Positions 44,367 to 54,142 of a DNA stretch of 55,211 nt are shown piece by piece (position 1 is the first letter of the stretch; each line of letters starts with the position of its first letter). The stretch spans positions 1 to 55,211 of the forward strand of contig NZ_CAJYVU010000036.1 in NCBI RefSeq assembly GCF_913778135.1, given 5' to 3'. This DNA is from an uncultured Sphingomonas sp. Lineage in GTDB: Bacteria; Pseudomonadota; Alphaproteobacteria; Sphingomonadales; Sphingomonadaceae. Made by a program: the position numbers and the translations under genes. The notes under the pieces are model-generated. The model ran no database searches and was not told the DNA's origin. It saw nothing but the letters and a program-made list of their open reading frames with translations.

Positions 44367-47300
44367 CTAGAAGTGTACGCGCGCGCCGAAGGTGAAGTAG
44401 CGGCCGATCACGTCGTAGGTGGTCGGGAAGGTGTTGCCGCTGTTGAACGCGGTGCCGCCCACGCCCGAGCCGACGATTGGCGGCTTCTTGTCGAGCAGAT
44501 TGTCGACCGTCAGCGACAGGTCGAGCTGGTCGTTGACCTGGAAACGAAGCGCCAGATCGAAGTAGTCATATGCGTCAATCGAGCGGAAGCCGGGCTGGAT
44601 GCCCGCGGTCGGCACGCCGGTGTAGGTGACGCCGTTGATGACCACGGTCGAGCTGCCCGACAGCGCCGGGTTCGGACCGCCCGGCTGCGCGGTCGTCAGC
44701 GGGTTGGTCGCGGTCGCGCGGTACGGCTCCAGGTCGACGCGGTTAATGTGGCGCCACAGGATCGAGGCGTCGAACCCGCCGAGCGAGTAGGTCGTGCGCG
44801 CGTTCCACTTCCACTCGGGCCGCGGGTTGAGGCAGTTCGTGCTGTAATAGCCCGTGCAGTCGCGATTGATCGAGTTCGGCGTCGCTTGGAAGTGGTAATA
44901 GTCGAGCCAGGTAGCGTTGAAACCGATGCTCAGCGCGCCCGCATTGTTGAGGCCGAAGTCCTCGAGCGGAATGCGCTGCGCCACGCCGATGTCGATGCCC
45001 GCGGTGTGGATCACGCCCAGGTTCGATCCACCCAGGATTACGCCCGGCGTCTCGCCCGCGCCGTTCAGCGTGCCGTTCAGTGGGTTGCGCTGAATGAGCT
45101 GGCAGAAGCCGTTATACGCGAAGGTGGGGTTGAGCGCGGCCGAGTAGCAGCCGTTCAGGATGTCACCCTGCGCCGGCGTCGTGATCGCGTCGGTCACCTT
45201 GATGTTGAAATAGTCGACCGTCAGCGAGAAGCCCGGCAGTACGTCCTCGCGCGCGATCACTGCGCCCAAGGTGTAGGTGCTGGCGCGCTCGACATCCAGG
45301 TTCGGATTGCCCGAGGTGGTGACGTTGATCTGCGTCGACGAAGGCGGCGAGATGCTGCCGATCGTGCTCGCGGGTGCGCCGGTCGCGACGCACAGCGCGG
45401 TCAGCGCGGCATTGCCGTTCGGTAGCGCCAGCTGGCACGGGTCGGTGGTCAGATTGCCCAGACCCTGCACCTGGCTCTGGAACAGCTCGGAGATGTTGGG
45501 CGAGCGGACCGCCTTCTGGTACATGCCGCGGAACTTGAAACCGCGCACCGGCTCGATGCTGCCGCCCGCCTTCCACGTCGTCGACCCGCCGGTGGTCGAG
45601 TAATCGGAATAGCGGATGCCGCCTTCTGCGGTGACGCGGTAAAGGAACGGCACGTCGGCGATCAGCGGCACGATGATCTCGCCGAATGCTTCCTTCACGT
45701 CATACTGGCCGCGATCGGGTGGGGTACGCGCGCCGGTGCCGAGCACTTCGCCCTGGATCTGCGACGGGAAGTCGGGGAAGGAGGCGGCCTCGATCTTGCG
45801 ATACTCGCCACCGATGTTGAACCCGATCGGCGCCGAGGCGAACGGCGAGGCGAAGCGGCCGAAATCACCGGTGATGTTGCCGTTGACGACCGTCAGCCGC
45901 GTCTTGCGACGAATACGCGCGTCGAGATCGAAGAAGTTGATCATGTCGGGGGTGATCGAACCCTCGGCCCCGAACAGGTTGAGCGGAACGCAGCCGTTCG
46001 TCGTGTCGGTGCAGACGGGTGCGCCAGCCCCGTTGCGGTACGAGCGCAGCGCCTGCTGGACGCGGGTGAACGAGCCCCAGTTCTCGCGATCCTGGTTTTG
46101 CGTCGTCTCGCCGTACTGCGCCGAGAAGTCATACTTCAGACCGCTGACGATCTCACCGCGCAGGCCGGCCTGGACCTGGAACTGCTGCGATTCGATCGGA
46201 TTGCCGCGCGGGCCGTATTCGGTGAAGCGACGTTGCGCGATCACCGGGATCTCGAGATAGCCGGGCGTGCCGGGACCACCGCGTACCGCAGCCGCGGTCG
46301 CGCAGGCGGCTGCCGTGATGCCGCGTGCGGCGCACAGCTGGTTGCGCGCGGCCGCGGGCAGATAGGCGTTGTTGAGCGACAGCTGATAGGTGTTGGTGAA
46401 GGTCGCCGAGGGGGCGAGCTGCAACCGCACCTCGCTGCGCGTGTACATCGCCGACGCGTACGCCTCGATCCCTGAGGTGATCTCGTAGCGGCCTTGTGCG
46501 AACACGTTGTAGCGGTCGATCGGCGTCTGGTAATAGGTGCCGAGGTTCGAGTTGTAGGTGTTGCCCGCGGTCGCGCGGTCGAGCGCTCCTGTTGTCGGAT
46601 TGATCACCCCGCCGATGATCCCCTGCGCGCCCGCAGTCGAGCCGAAGAAAGCACTGGCGTTGGGCGAGGTGAAGATCGTCGGCACCGATGCGGTCGATCC
46701 GCTGAACAGACCCGTGACCGAGCTGATCGGGATCGTGCCCGACGCACGGTTGGTGGTCAGCAGTTCGGCTGCCTTGGTATAGCCCAGACCCAGCACGACG
46801 TTGCCGCGATCGTCTGCGAGATTCGAGCCAATCGTCAGATCGGCCTTGAACTGGCGCGCGTCGCCGCGTTCCGAGATGCCGTATTGTGCGCGCGCGTCGA
46901 AGCCGGTGAAATTGCGCTTGGTGATGAAGTTGACGACACCCGCGACCGCGTCGGCGCCGTAAACGGTCGAGGCGCCACCCGTCACCACGTCGACGCGCTC
47001 GAGCAGCGCGACCGGGATGACATTGGTGTCGACGATGTTGTCGAGACCGAACGGCACGATGCGGCGACCGTCAAGCAGCACCAGCGTGCGGTTGGTGCCG
47101 ATGCCGCGAAGGTCGAGTGAGGACGATCCGTCGGAGCCGTTGTTGACCGCGCGACCCAGGTTCGGGCGCACCGCGGGCAGGCTGCGCAACAGGTCGTCGG
47201 CGGTCGCGGGCTGGCGGAACGCGATTTCCGCACCGCTGACGACGTTGACCGGGCTGGCGGTGGTCAGGTCGGGGCGGGCGATGCGCGAACCGGTGACGAC

Positions 47301-47453
47301 GACGTCCGCGTCCGCCTGCTGCGTCGTCTCTTCCTTTACCTCGGGCGCGGCCTCGGCCGGCTGGGTCACCTGCGCCGACGCGCCGGACGCCGCGGTGAAC
47401 GCCCCCATCAGCAACGTGGACGCGAGCAGATAACGACGGATCGGTGATGCCAC
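44367..47453 (-). CDS. TonB-dependent receptor, large OMR type
   Basis: 1028 residues with a signal peptide (MASPIRRYLLASTLLMGAFT, ending ASA), a TonB-box-like ADVVVTGSRI near residue 50 and a plug with LRGIGTNRTLVLLDGRRIVP and GGASTVYGADAVAGVVNFIT. The large barrel ends in FTFGARVHF. This belongs to the sphingomonad/xanthomonad family of receptors for oligosaccharides or peptides. The region upstream is AT-rich and carries palindromes. The substrate is unknown. Confidence 0.9.
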   Translation of the reverse strand: MASPIRRYLLASTLLMGAFTAASGASAQVTQPAEAAPEVKEETTQQADADVVVTGSRIARPDLTTASPVNVVSGAEIAFRQPATADDLLRSLPAVRPNLGRAVNNGSDGSSSLDLRGIGTNRTLVLLDGRRIVPFGLDNIVDTNVIPVALLERVDVVTGGASTVYGADAVAGVVNFITKRNFTGFDARAQYGISERGDARQFKADLTIGSNLADDRGNVVLGLGYTKAAELLTTNRASGTIPISSVTGLFSGSTASVPTIFTSPNASAFFGSTAGAQGIIGGVINPTTGALDRATAGNTYNSNLGTYYQTPIDRYNVFAQGRYEITSGIEAYASAMYTRSEVRLQLAPSATFTNTYQLSLNNAYLPAAARNQLCAARGITAAACATAAAVRGGPGTPGYLEIPVIAQRRFTEYGPRGNPIESQQFQVQAGLRGEIVSGLKYDFSAQYGETTQNQDRENWGSFTRVQQALRSYRNGAGAPVCTDTTNGCVPLNLFGAEGSITPDMINFFDLDARIRRKTRLTVVNGNITGDFGRFASPFASAPIGFNIGGEYRKIEAASFPDFPSQIQGEVLGTGARTPPDRGQYDVKEAFGEIIVPLIADVPFLYRVTAEGGIRYSDYSTTGGSTTWKAGGSIEPVRGFKFRGMYQKAVRSPNISELFQSQVQGLGNLTTDPCQLALPNGNAALTALCVATGAPASTIGSISPPSSTQINVTTSGNPNLDVERASTYTLGAVIAREDVLPGFSLTVDYFNIKVTDAITTPAQGDILNGCYSAALNPTFAYNGFCQLIQRNPLNGTLNGAGETPGVILGGSNLGVIHTAGIDIGVAQRIPLEDFGLNNAGALSIGFNATWLDYYHFQATPNSINRDCTGYYSTNCLNPRPEWKWNARTTYSLGGFDASILWRHINRVDLEPYRATATNPLTTAQPGGPNPALSGSSTVVINGVTYTGVPTAGIQPGFRSIDAYDYFDLALRFQVNDQLDLSLTVDNLLDKKPPIVGSGVGGTAFNSGNTFPTTYDVIGRYFTFGARVHF

Positions 47454-47884
47454 TTATTGTTCCCCTCTCGTCACCCCCCGGTGACGGCATGTTGCGACCG
47501 TTTCGGCCCGAGAGGATGATGTTGCAGTGGTAGTTTCCGCGCAACGATCATGTGAGTGGGAATGCGTCATTGTAAATTAATGTGTCATCTATGACACAAA
47601 ATAAGCAACAATCATTGTCCTATTAGCTGCAGCGATAACATAATAATAAAGCGTGATAATCACTGTCTTGGTAAGTAGTTCTGGCGCAAAGCTAGAGCGT
47701 TGATATGAAACAATATTCGCATTCGCGTTTGTAAGCGGTGGAGCAAAGGCGGCATTATGCCTGAGCTGTGCACGCCCTAGAGGGGCACGCGTGGCAGTGG
47801 AAACCTGCTCAACCAGCGTTCGGCTGTGGCGCGATCATCGACGCGGCACAGCCTGTGACATGGCGTGTAGCAAGGAGATGATGG
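47454..47884. promoter_or_regulatory. AT-rich intergenic region with palindrome upstream of the TonB receptor
   Basis: 431 bp between divergent genes. The part from 47560 to 47720 is far more AT-rich than the surroundings. It holds the perfect palindrome TGTGTCATCTATGACACA (47581-47598, 8-bp arms) and ACAATCATTGT (47607-47617). Both are operator candidates for the receptor gene, whose ATG is at 47453. No gene is seen here. Confidence 0.55.
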
Positions 47885-48304
47885 ATGGCTCGGCGCGACG
47901 TCCACGAAAAGCGTGATCGATTATGGGCGCGCTACTGGGCGATCAGGGAAGCGCACGGCTGCGGTTTTTGGACACCGATCCTGTGGCACTTGGCGCTTGG
48001 CGGGGATTGTTCGGCGATGGTGACGCTCGCCGATACGTTTGATCGTCCTGGGCGGATGGCCGACCGGTTCAGCAGGGCAGGGCTGTACCGCCGCGCGGAC
48101 AGGGGCGGGTATGAATATGCTGCGCAGCATCTCGCAATGGACGCCTTCAACCGCGGCGATCGCGCCGGCTATCGATACTGGTTGCGGCGTGCGAGCCGGT
48201 TCGATCCCGACTACCTCACGCAGATGAAACGGTTCGAGACCCGGCTGCCGCATCAGCTCGCGCGCAAACGCGGGCGCGGTCGTCCCTATCGATGGTACGA
48301 CTGA
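47885..48304 (+). CDS. Hypothetical protein, Arg/Tyr-rich
   Basis: 139 residues from the ATG at 47885 with a clear AAGGAG ribosome site at 47872-47877. The sequence (ARYWAIREAHGCGFWTPILW, HLAMDAFNRGDRAGYRYWLR) looks like a small helical-repeat protein (Sel1/TPR-like), but no family is certain. The C-terminus is Arg-rich. It is convergent with the small gene at 48342. Coding is supported by the ribosome site and codon use. Confidence 0.6.
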   Translation: MARRDVHEKRDRLWARYWAIREAHGCGFWTPILWHLALGGDCSAMVTLADTFDRPGRMADRFSRAGLYRRADRGGYEYAAQHLAMDAFNRGDRAGYRYWLRRASRFDPDYLTQMKRFETRLPHQLARKRGRGRPYRWYD

Positions 48305-48318
48305 GCCCGGCTCGATCG

Positions 48319-48333
48319 GGCGCGTCACGCGCC
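48319..48333. terminator. Hairpin between convergent genes
   Basis: GGCGCG/CGCGCC stem with a TCA loop, in the 37-bp gap between the stops at 48304 and 48342. It could serve both directions. No T-run is seen. Confidence 0.35.
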
Positions 48334-48341
48334 GGGGTAGA

Positions 48342-48506
48342 TCACCCCTCGTTCGCTGCCTTGAACTTCGCGGTGCGGGCGGCGCGGTCGGCCATCTGGA
48401 GCCAGGCGCTTTCCGAACGACGGCAGCGTTCGCGGACGTGGTGGAGCGTTGCGGCGTCGGCGTCGCGGGCGCAGGATGCGGCCTGTTCGCGGTAGTAGCT
48501 TTCCAT
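48342..48506 (-). CDS. Small protein downstream of the LOV kinase gene (54 aa)
   Basis: 54 residues: ESYYREQAASCARDADAATL, HHVRERCRRSESAW, LQMADRAARTAKFK and a short acidic end. It is mostly helical, with two Cys and several Arg. The ATG at 48506 has a strong site upstream (AAGGGGAG). It starts 31 bp after the LOV-kinase stop on the same strand, so both are likely on one transcript. Function is unknown; it could be a small partner of the kinase. I am confident that it is coding because of the ribosome site, spacing and codon pattern. Confidence 0.65.
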   Translation of the reverse strand: MESYYREQAASCARDADAATLHHVRERCRRSESAWLQMADRAARTAKFKAANEG

Positions 48507-48536
48507 CTGCACTCCCCTTCTTGGTATCGGTTCGGT

Positions 48537-50180
48537 TTATGCCCCGTGCGTGCCGACCCCGGTCGGACCGTCGATGACGCGGCGCACCTTGGTGGCGAGT
48601 TCGGTGCGCTTGTACGGTTTTTGGATCAGCTCGAATTCCGCGCCGCGCGCGTCGACGCGCTCGATCGAGGATTCGGCGTAGCCGGTGGTCAGGAGCACGT
48701 TGATCCGCGGGCGGCGTCGCTTGACCTCGCGCGCCAGCATCACGCCGTTCATGCCGCCCGGCATGATCAGGTCGCTGAACAGGAGATCGATCTTCACGCC
48801 CGCGCCGTCGAGAACCGCCAGTGCCTGATCGGCATTCTCCGCCCGCAGCACGGTGTAGCCGAACTCGCTCAGCACCGCCTCGGCATAGTCGCCGACATCG
48901 ACCTGATCCTCGACCACCAGCACCGTCTCGTTGCCGTGCTTGTCTGCCATCGACCGCTGCGGCTGCGCGCCCTCGGGCTCGACCTTGGCGGCTTCGCACG
49001 GGAACAGCATGCGCACGGTCGTGCCGTGGCCTTCCTCCGAGTAGAGCCGGAGCGACCCGCCCGATTGTTTCATGAAGCCGTAGACCATCGAGAGCCCCAG
49101 CCCGGTACCCTTGCCCTGGTCCTTGGTGGTGAAGAACGGCTCGGTCACGCGCGCAAGGATTTCCGGCGACATGCCCGTGCCCTGGTCGGCGATCGTCAGC
49201 ATGACGTAATCGCCGGGCTCGAGCTCACCGAAGCCTTTGTCGCCCGCCTCGAGCGTGCGGTTTGACGCCTGGATCGTGATCGTGCCGCCGTTTGGCATCG
49301 CGTCGCGCGCGTTCAAGAGCACGTTGATGATCGCGAGCTCGGCCTGCGTCGGATCGATCCGCGCGTTGCACGTCTTCTCGGCATGGCGAATGTCGATGCG
49401 GATCGCGCCGCCCGCGGTCCGCTCGATCAGCGGTTGCAACTGGTCGATCAGGTCGACCAGGTTAACGACGCGTCCCTGCAGCTTCTGCTTGCGCGAGAAG
49501 GCGAGCAATTGCTGCGTCAGCGTCGCACCGCGCTCGGCCGCCTGCATCACCGCGCGGATCGAGCGCGCGGCCTTGCCGCGGTCGAACTCGCCCGGCTTCT
49601 CCAGATTGTTGAGCACGATGTCGCCGAAACCCTGAATCACGGTCAGCAGGTTGTTGAAATCGTGCGCGACCCCGCCGGTCAGCTGCCCGACCGCTTCCAT
49701 CTTCTGCGCCTGACGCAGGCCTTCCTCGGCGTCGCGCCGGCGCGTCACGTCGAGCTGCGAGGCGAAGAAGTAGATCAGCTTGCCGTCGGCATCGAACACC
49801 GGCGAGATGAACAGCGCGTTCCAGAACGAGGCGCCATTCTTCTTGTAGTTGAGGATTTCGACCGAGGTCTCACGCCGCTGCTCGATCGCGCGGCGCACCT
49901 CCGCCACCGTGTCGCGGTCGGTGTCGGGGCCCTGCAGCAGGCGGCAATTGTGCCCGACCAGCTCGTCCCATTCATAGCCGGTCATGTTCATGAACGCGGG
50001 GTTGGCGAAGACGATCGGATTGTCGTGCTTGTTCGGATCGGTGACGATCATCGGCATCCGCGTGGTCTTCACCGCCGCGAAGAAGATGGTGTTGTGATCG
50101 TCCCCCATGTCGTGATTCGCCATGCCGGCCAGATGCGGGGGCGGGCCGCCGGGCGGGGTTTCACTCGTCTCGTCGGCCAT
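48537..50180 (-). CDS. Blue-light (LOV) hybrid histidine kinase with receiver domain
   Basis: 547 residues from the ATG at 50180. Residues 35-145 are a PAS/LOV domain with the flavin-binding signature [16 protein letters not shown]; its Cys forms the adduct in light. Then a dimerisation/H-box with [17 protein letters not shown], a HATPase ([34 protein letters not shown]) and a C-terminal receiver ([15 protein letters not shown]; phospho-acceptor Asp in [11 protein letters not shown]). It is a light-sensing signalling protein, soluble by sequence. Residues 1-30 are Pro-rich. No separate response regulator is adjacent; the small gene 48342-48506 follows. Confidence 0.93.
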   Translation of the reverse strand: MADETSETPPGGPPPHLAGMANHDMGDDHNTIFFAAVKTTRMPMIVTDPNKHDNPIVFANPAFMNMTGYEWDELVGHNCRLLQGPDTDRDTVAEVRRAIEQRRETSVEILNYKKNGASFWNALFISPVFDADGKLIYFFASQLDVTRRRDAEEGLRQAQKMEAVGQLTGGVAHDFNNLLTVIQGFGDIVLNNLEKPGEFDRGKAARSIRAVMQAAERGATLTQQLLAFSRKQKLQGRVVNLVDLIDQLQPLIERTAGGAIRIDIRHAEKTCNARIDPTQAELAIINVLLNARDAMPNGGTITIQASNRTLEAGDKGFGELEPGDYVMLTIADQGTGMSPEILARVTEPFFTTKDQGKGTGLGLSMVYGFMKQSGGSLRLYSEEGHGTTVRMLFPCEAAKVEPEGAQPQRSMADKHGNETVLVVEDQVDVGDYAEAVLSEFGYTVLRAENADQALAVLDGAGVKIDLLFSDLIMPGGMNGVMLAREVKRRRPRINVLLTTGYAESSIERVDARGAEFELIQKPYKRTELATKVRRVIDGPTGVGTHGA

Positions 50181-50391
50181 CAATGTCCCTGGGGTACATG
50201 CGTGGAGGCAAACCCCGAAGTGCCGGCCCTCGGCCGCACCAACCAACATAAGTTGGGATTGTTCCCTGACGGGCGTGATTTCGACCAAGTGCATGGTCGC
50301 GGCCGGCTTTTCGCGCATGCGCGATGCAGCGGGGGAACGCTTCGCGCACGCCGGTCTTTAACGTGCATCAGCTTCACTGTCCCGGATGTGC

Positions 50392-51135
50392 ATGACGCGA
50401 TTGTTCTTCCTCCACGCGCTGGGCGCGAGCGCGCGGTCGTGGGACCGGGTGATCGAGGCATTGCCCGGCCATGATTGCGTCGCGCTCGACCTGCCGGGGT
50501 TCGGCGACCATGAAGCGATGGGACACCTGAGTGTTGCCGAGACGCTCGACTGGTTCGCGGGCGAGGTCGCAAGTCATGACAGCGCACGTTGGATCGTCGT
50601 CGGCCACAGCATGGGCGGCAAGATCGCGACGCTGACCGTCGCGCGTCGCCCCGCCGGGCTCGCTGGCATCGTCCTCGTAGCGGCCTCGCCGCCCGCGCCC
50701 GAGCCGATGGACGAGGCACGCCGCGCCGAGATGATCGGCTGGTTCGCCGATGGTCCCGCTACCCACGCACAGGCCGAAAAGTTCATTTCCGCCAACACCG
50801 CGGGTCCGCTGCCGCATGACCTCGCCGAGCAGGCGATCGTGGATGTGCGACGCAGTTCGCCCGCGGCGTGGCGTGGCTGGCTGGAACAGGGCGCGTGCGA
50901 GGACTGGGACGCGAGGGTAGGGGTGATCGACCTGCCCGCACTGATCGTCGCGGGGAGCGAGGACGGCGACCTCGGCGAGGACGCGCAGCGCCGGCTCAAC
51001 GCGCCGCACTACACCCACCTACGGATCGAGGCGGTCGCCGATGCGGCGCACCTCATCCCCTACGAGCAGCCTGAGGCGCTCGCCGCGCTGATTGCTGCGT
51101 ACGTCCGCCATATCGAACAAGAAGGAGAGCGTTGA
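50392..51135 (+). CDS. Alpha/beta hydrolase
   Basis: About 247 residues (start 50392, or 50386 with two extra residues). The fold motifs are the oxyanion segment RLFFLHALGASARSWDRVIE, the nucleophile elbow GHSMGGKIAT (Ser) and the acid/His region DAAHLIPYEQPEA. It belongs to the large esterase/haloperoxidase-like group; the substrate is unknown. Its TGA overlaps the ATG of the SDR gene by 1 bp (TGATG), so the two are translationally coupled. Confidence 0.85.
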   Translation: MTRLFFLHALGASARSWDRVIEALPGHDCVALDLPGFGDHEAMGHLSVAETLDWFAGEVASHDSARWIVVGHSMGGKIATLTVARRPAGLAGIVLVAASPPAPEPMDEARRAEMIGWFADGPATHAQAEKFISANTAGPLPHDLAEQAIVDVRRSSPAAWRGWLEQGACEDWDARVGVIDLPALIVAGSEDGDLGEDAQRRLNAPHYTHLRIEAVADAAHLIPYEQPEALAALIAAYVRHIEQEGER

Positions 51136-51938
51136 TGGATCTGGGTATCAAGGGCCGCGTCGCACTGGTCAGCGGCGCCGATTCCGGCATGGGCAAGGAG
51201 ACCGCGCGGCTGCTGCTTGAGGCGGGCTGCCGCGTCGCGCTGACCGACAAGGGCGACAATACGCTGGACGAGGCGGCAAAAGAGCTGTCGTCGCTCGGCG
51301 AGGTGATCGCGGTTGCGGCCGACGTGCAGAAGCCTGACGAGGTGAAGAAGCTCTGGCAGGAAGTGCGCGAGAAGCTCGGCGACCCCGACATCTACGTCAA
51401 TGCGGCGGGTGTGACGGGCGCGACGGGCGACTTCCTCGGGGTTGACGATGCCGGCTGGCAGGAAACGCTCGACATCAACCTGATGGGAGCGGTTCGGATG
51501 TGCCGCGAGGCGATCCCGGCGATGCGGTCGAAGGGCTGGGGCCGGATCGTGCTGTTCGCGTCCGAAGACGCCGTGCAGCCCTATGTCGACGAACTCGCCT
51601 ATTGCGCGTCCAAAGCCGGAATCCTGAGCTTGGCGAAGGGTTTGTCGAAGGCGTACGGCTGTGACAACGTGCTGGTCAACACCGTCTCGCCCGCGTTCAT
51701 CGCAACGCCGATGACCGACAAGATGATGGAAAAGCGTGCGGAGGAAAAAGGCACCAGCTTCGACGAGGCGATCGACAGCTTCCTCAAGGAAGAGCGCCCC
51801 GGCATGGTACTCGGTCGCCGCGGCCGCCCGGAGGAAGTCGCCTCCGTCGCCGCCTTCCTCTGCTCCGAACGCGCGAGCTTCATCACCGGCGCGGGCGTCC
51901 GCGTCGACGCGGGATCGGTGTTCACGATCCCGGCATAA
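51135..51938 (+). CDS. Short-chain dehydrogenase/reductase (SDR)
   Basis: 267 residues. VALVSGADSGMGKETARLLL, VNAAGVTGATGDF and the active-site YCASKAGILSLAKGLS define a classical SDR. The ATG at 51135 overlaps the hydrolase stop by one base and has AAGGAGAG upstream. The coupling to the hydrolase suggests a shared catabolic step, for example cleavage then oxidation, which is inference. Confidence 0.85.
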   Translation: MDLGIKGRVALVSGADSGMGKETARLLLEAGCRVALTDKGDNTLDEAAKELSSLGEVIAVAADVQKPDEVKKLWQEVREKLGDPDIYVNAAGVTGATGDFLGVDDAGWQETLDINLMGAVRMCREAIPAMRSKGWGRIVLFASEDAVQPYVDELAYCASKAGILSLAKGLSKAYGCDNVLVNTVSPAFIATPMTDKMMEKRAEEKGTSFDEAIDSFLKEERPGMVLGRRGRPEEVASVAAFLCSERASFITGAGVRVDAGSVFTIPA

Positions 51939-51964
51939 GTCGTGCTTTCACCGCAGCGCCTCGC

Positions 51965-53323
51965 TCAGAAGGCGTTGCGGTGGACCAGCACCTTGAATGT
52001 CGCGATTAGGATCTGGATGTCGCGAAGCACACTCCAGTCGTTGATGTATTCCAAGTCAGCATCGAGCCGATTGGTTAAGTCTTCGGTACGATGCGTCGCA
52101 CCGCGAAAGCCACGCACCTGCGCGAGGCCGGTAAGTCCTGGCTTGCATGCGTGTCGATGGTGATATCGCGGGTCCACCTCCCAAAATAAGCGGTCACCCG
52201 CCAGCGACCCGAGCGCATGCGGGCGCGGACCCACGAAGCTCATGTCGCCGCGCAGGATGTTGAACAGCTGAGGCAGCTCGTCGATGCTAGTCGCGCGGAT
52301 CAGCTTGCCCATGCGGGTCACACGCTTGTCGTGGCGCGACGTCGATTGCGCACCCGCGGCGTCCGATAGCTCGCTACGCATGCTGCGAAATTTAAACATT
52401 GGGAATAGCCGGTTGCCGTAACCAACCCGTGGCTGCACGAAGAAGGCCGAGCCCGGGCTGTCAAGCTTGACCGCGACAAACACCGCGAGCAGCAGAGGGG
52501 AAAGCAGAATAATCGCGGGCACTACGATTGCGAGGTCTAGCATGCGCTTCATCACCCGCTCACGAAGTGGCAGCGCGCCAATGGAGACGAGAACGGTGGC
52601 AATCCCGGCGAAATGCTTGTTACCGATCGCGCCGAACTGATCGAGCTCGGGCACCAGCAACTCGGTACGCACCGCGCTACCCTTCATCGTTACAGCCCAG
52701 AATGCGCGTCGTTCGGGCAGGCAGGCGATGAACGCCTCGTCTACACCCTTCAGCGCCTGTGCCAGCCGATCGAGAAAATACGGGTGCGGTGTTCCTGCGC
52801 CAGGATCGATCCGGCGCGCGTCCAGCGTTGCGACGTTAGGTGGCAGATCGATTGCCAAGCCGTCGAGCACCACCAGGCGCGATACCGCTGAACCAGCAAG
52901 CAACCGCGCGCCGACAGCGCCTAACAAGGCACGTAATATGGTCAGCAGCACCCCTGACAGCAGCAGCGAGGTGCCAGCGAGTAGACGCGGCACGTAAACG
53001 GCGCGATTGAGGCAGAAGGAGATGAACACAGCCAGCAACATGGCGCCCATCAGAGATGCGAGGCTCGCACCGGTACCACGCAGCCACTGCTCGAGCGTAG
53101 ATGGACGCAGATTGCGAACCTCAAGCAGCAGGAACAGCGAGAAAGTGGCGACAAACAGTCCCAGCGTCGGGATATCCGGCGAAACACTCGGCTGCAGGTA
53201 GCGCGCCAGCCAGAAGCCCAGCGACACCGCCACCGCGTCAACGAGCAGGATTGCGGCATAAAGCCGCATGCGCGTTTGACGTTTCAGCGACATCCGCTTT
53301 CCTGCGACGGTCGTATCCAACAT
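51965..53323 (-). CDS. Polyprenyl-phosphate sugar-1-phosphate transferase (priming enzyme)
   Basis: 452 residues: four to five N-terminal membrane helices (AAILLVDAVAVSLGFWLARY and following), a central soluble domain, one further helix (IVVPAIILLSPLLLAVFVAV) and the catalytic C-terminus KFRSMRSELSD, SIDELPQLFNILRGDMSFVG and KPGLTGLAQVRGF. These define the GumD/PssY/WbaP family, which loads the first sugar phosphate on undecaprenyl phosphate. The start 53323 is chosen; GTG 53332 is the alternative. It probably primes the EPS whose other genes lie at 16-40 kb. Confidence 0.9.
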   Translation of the reverse strand: MLDTTVAGKRMSLKRQTRMRLYAAILLVDAVAVSLGFWLARYLQPSVSPDIPTLGLFVATFSLFLLLEVRNLRPSTLEQWLRGTGASLASLMGAMLLAVFISFCLNRAVYVPRLLAGTSLLLSGVLLTILRALLGAVGARLLAGSAVSRLVVLDGLAIDLPPNVATLDARRIDPGAGTPHPYFLDRLAQALKGVDEAFIACLPERRAFWAVTMKGSAVRTELLVPELDQFGAIGNKHFAGIATVLVSIGALPLRERVMKRMLDLAIVVPAIILLSPLLLAVFVAVKLDSPGSAFFVQPRVGYGNRLFPMFKFRSMRSELSDAAGAQSTSRHDKRVTRMGKLIRATSIDELPQLFNILRGDMSFVGPRPHALGSLAGDRLFWEVDPRYHHRHACKPGLTGLAQVRGFRGATHRTEDLTNRLDADLEYINDWSVLRDIQILIATFKVLVHRNAF

Positions 53324-54142
53324 GTTACACACTAACCACTAAGACCATGCCGGGTAGCCAATCACCACCCGAAAAGGTAGTGGCAAAAAAGACACATCTC
53401 AGCTAAAGCAGAAGCTGGCAATAAGCTAAGCAATCTTTGCTACCTACATTAATTCACACGAGGGCCTTATCACTCCTGAGGGTGTACGTGGTATGAACAT
53501 AATGAATTTAGCTGTTTTGTACGTTGCGCATGTTTAAAACATCAAAAGTGCGCTAAAATCTATAAATAAGTTATAGGATAAAAGATCACAGTATTATAAA
53601 ACTTATAACCCGTTATTTTACTTGTCTCATTGGCAAAAGACTAGTAACCACGTGAAATGCAGAGCAATAAGTCTTTAAACAATTATATTCGACAGCAACG
53701 TAGCGTATGTAGTAGCGTTAGCTTAAAGCGGCGACGTTGCATGGACGATTATCGATCCGCTTGCAAATCAAGTGCCCGTCAGTCGGCATCGCTGGCGCGT
53801 AATTACTACGGACTTAGCCTGTTTACACCATTCCAGCGAAATTTCCAAACAGATACCGATCGCGTACATGCCGCGCGCCAACGCAGCGCCTTGTATCTCA
53901 CTACATGTGGCCACTTACGTGCGGCACGTCGCATGCACACGAGCCGACTATGTTCGTATACCATTCCCGCACATGCGACGAATGAACGTCCATAACGTAT
54001 GCCAGTCGATCAGCTACAATCAGTGGTGTTCACATGTGATCGGCATTAGACTTGAACAAGTTGCGCACAGACGAAATTGAAGCTGATCAGTTAATAGCCG
54101 GACCGGAGGAGTGCTGGGCGTGGCTGCCACGCCGCGTGCGTC
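53324..54142. other. AT-rich intergenic region without a convincing gene
   Basis: About 820 bp, clearly more AT-rich than the rest of the window between about 53400 and 53700. It contains the 13-bp palindrome ATGTTTAAAACAT (53530-53542) and several TATAAA/TTATAA tracts. A 112-codon open frame at 53657-53995 lacks a ribosome site and coding character. It may hold the promoter of the sugar transferase gene or a short RNA; nothing definite is seen. Confidence 0.5.

Noticed and set aside
44373..45425. Open frame antisense to the large TonB receptor
   Set aside because: Only a mirror of the receptor's codon pattern; no ribosome site or family match.
53657..53995. 112-residue plus-strand frame in the AT-rich gap
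   Set aside because: Ser/Arg-rich random composition and no ribosome site.
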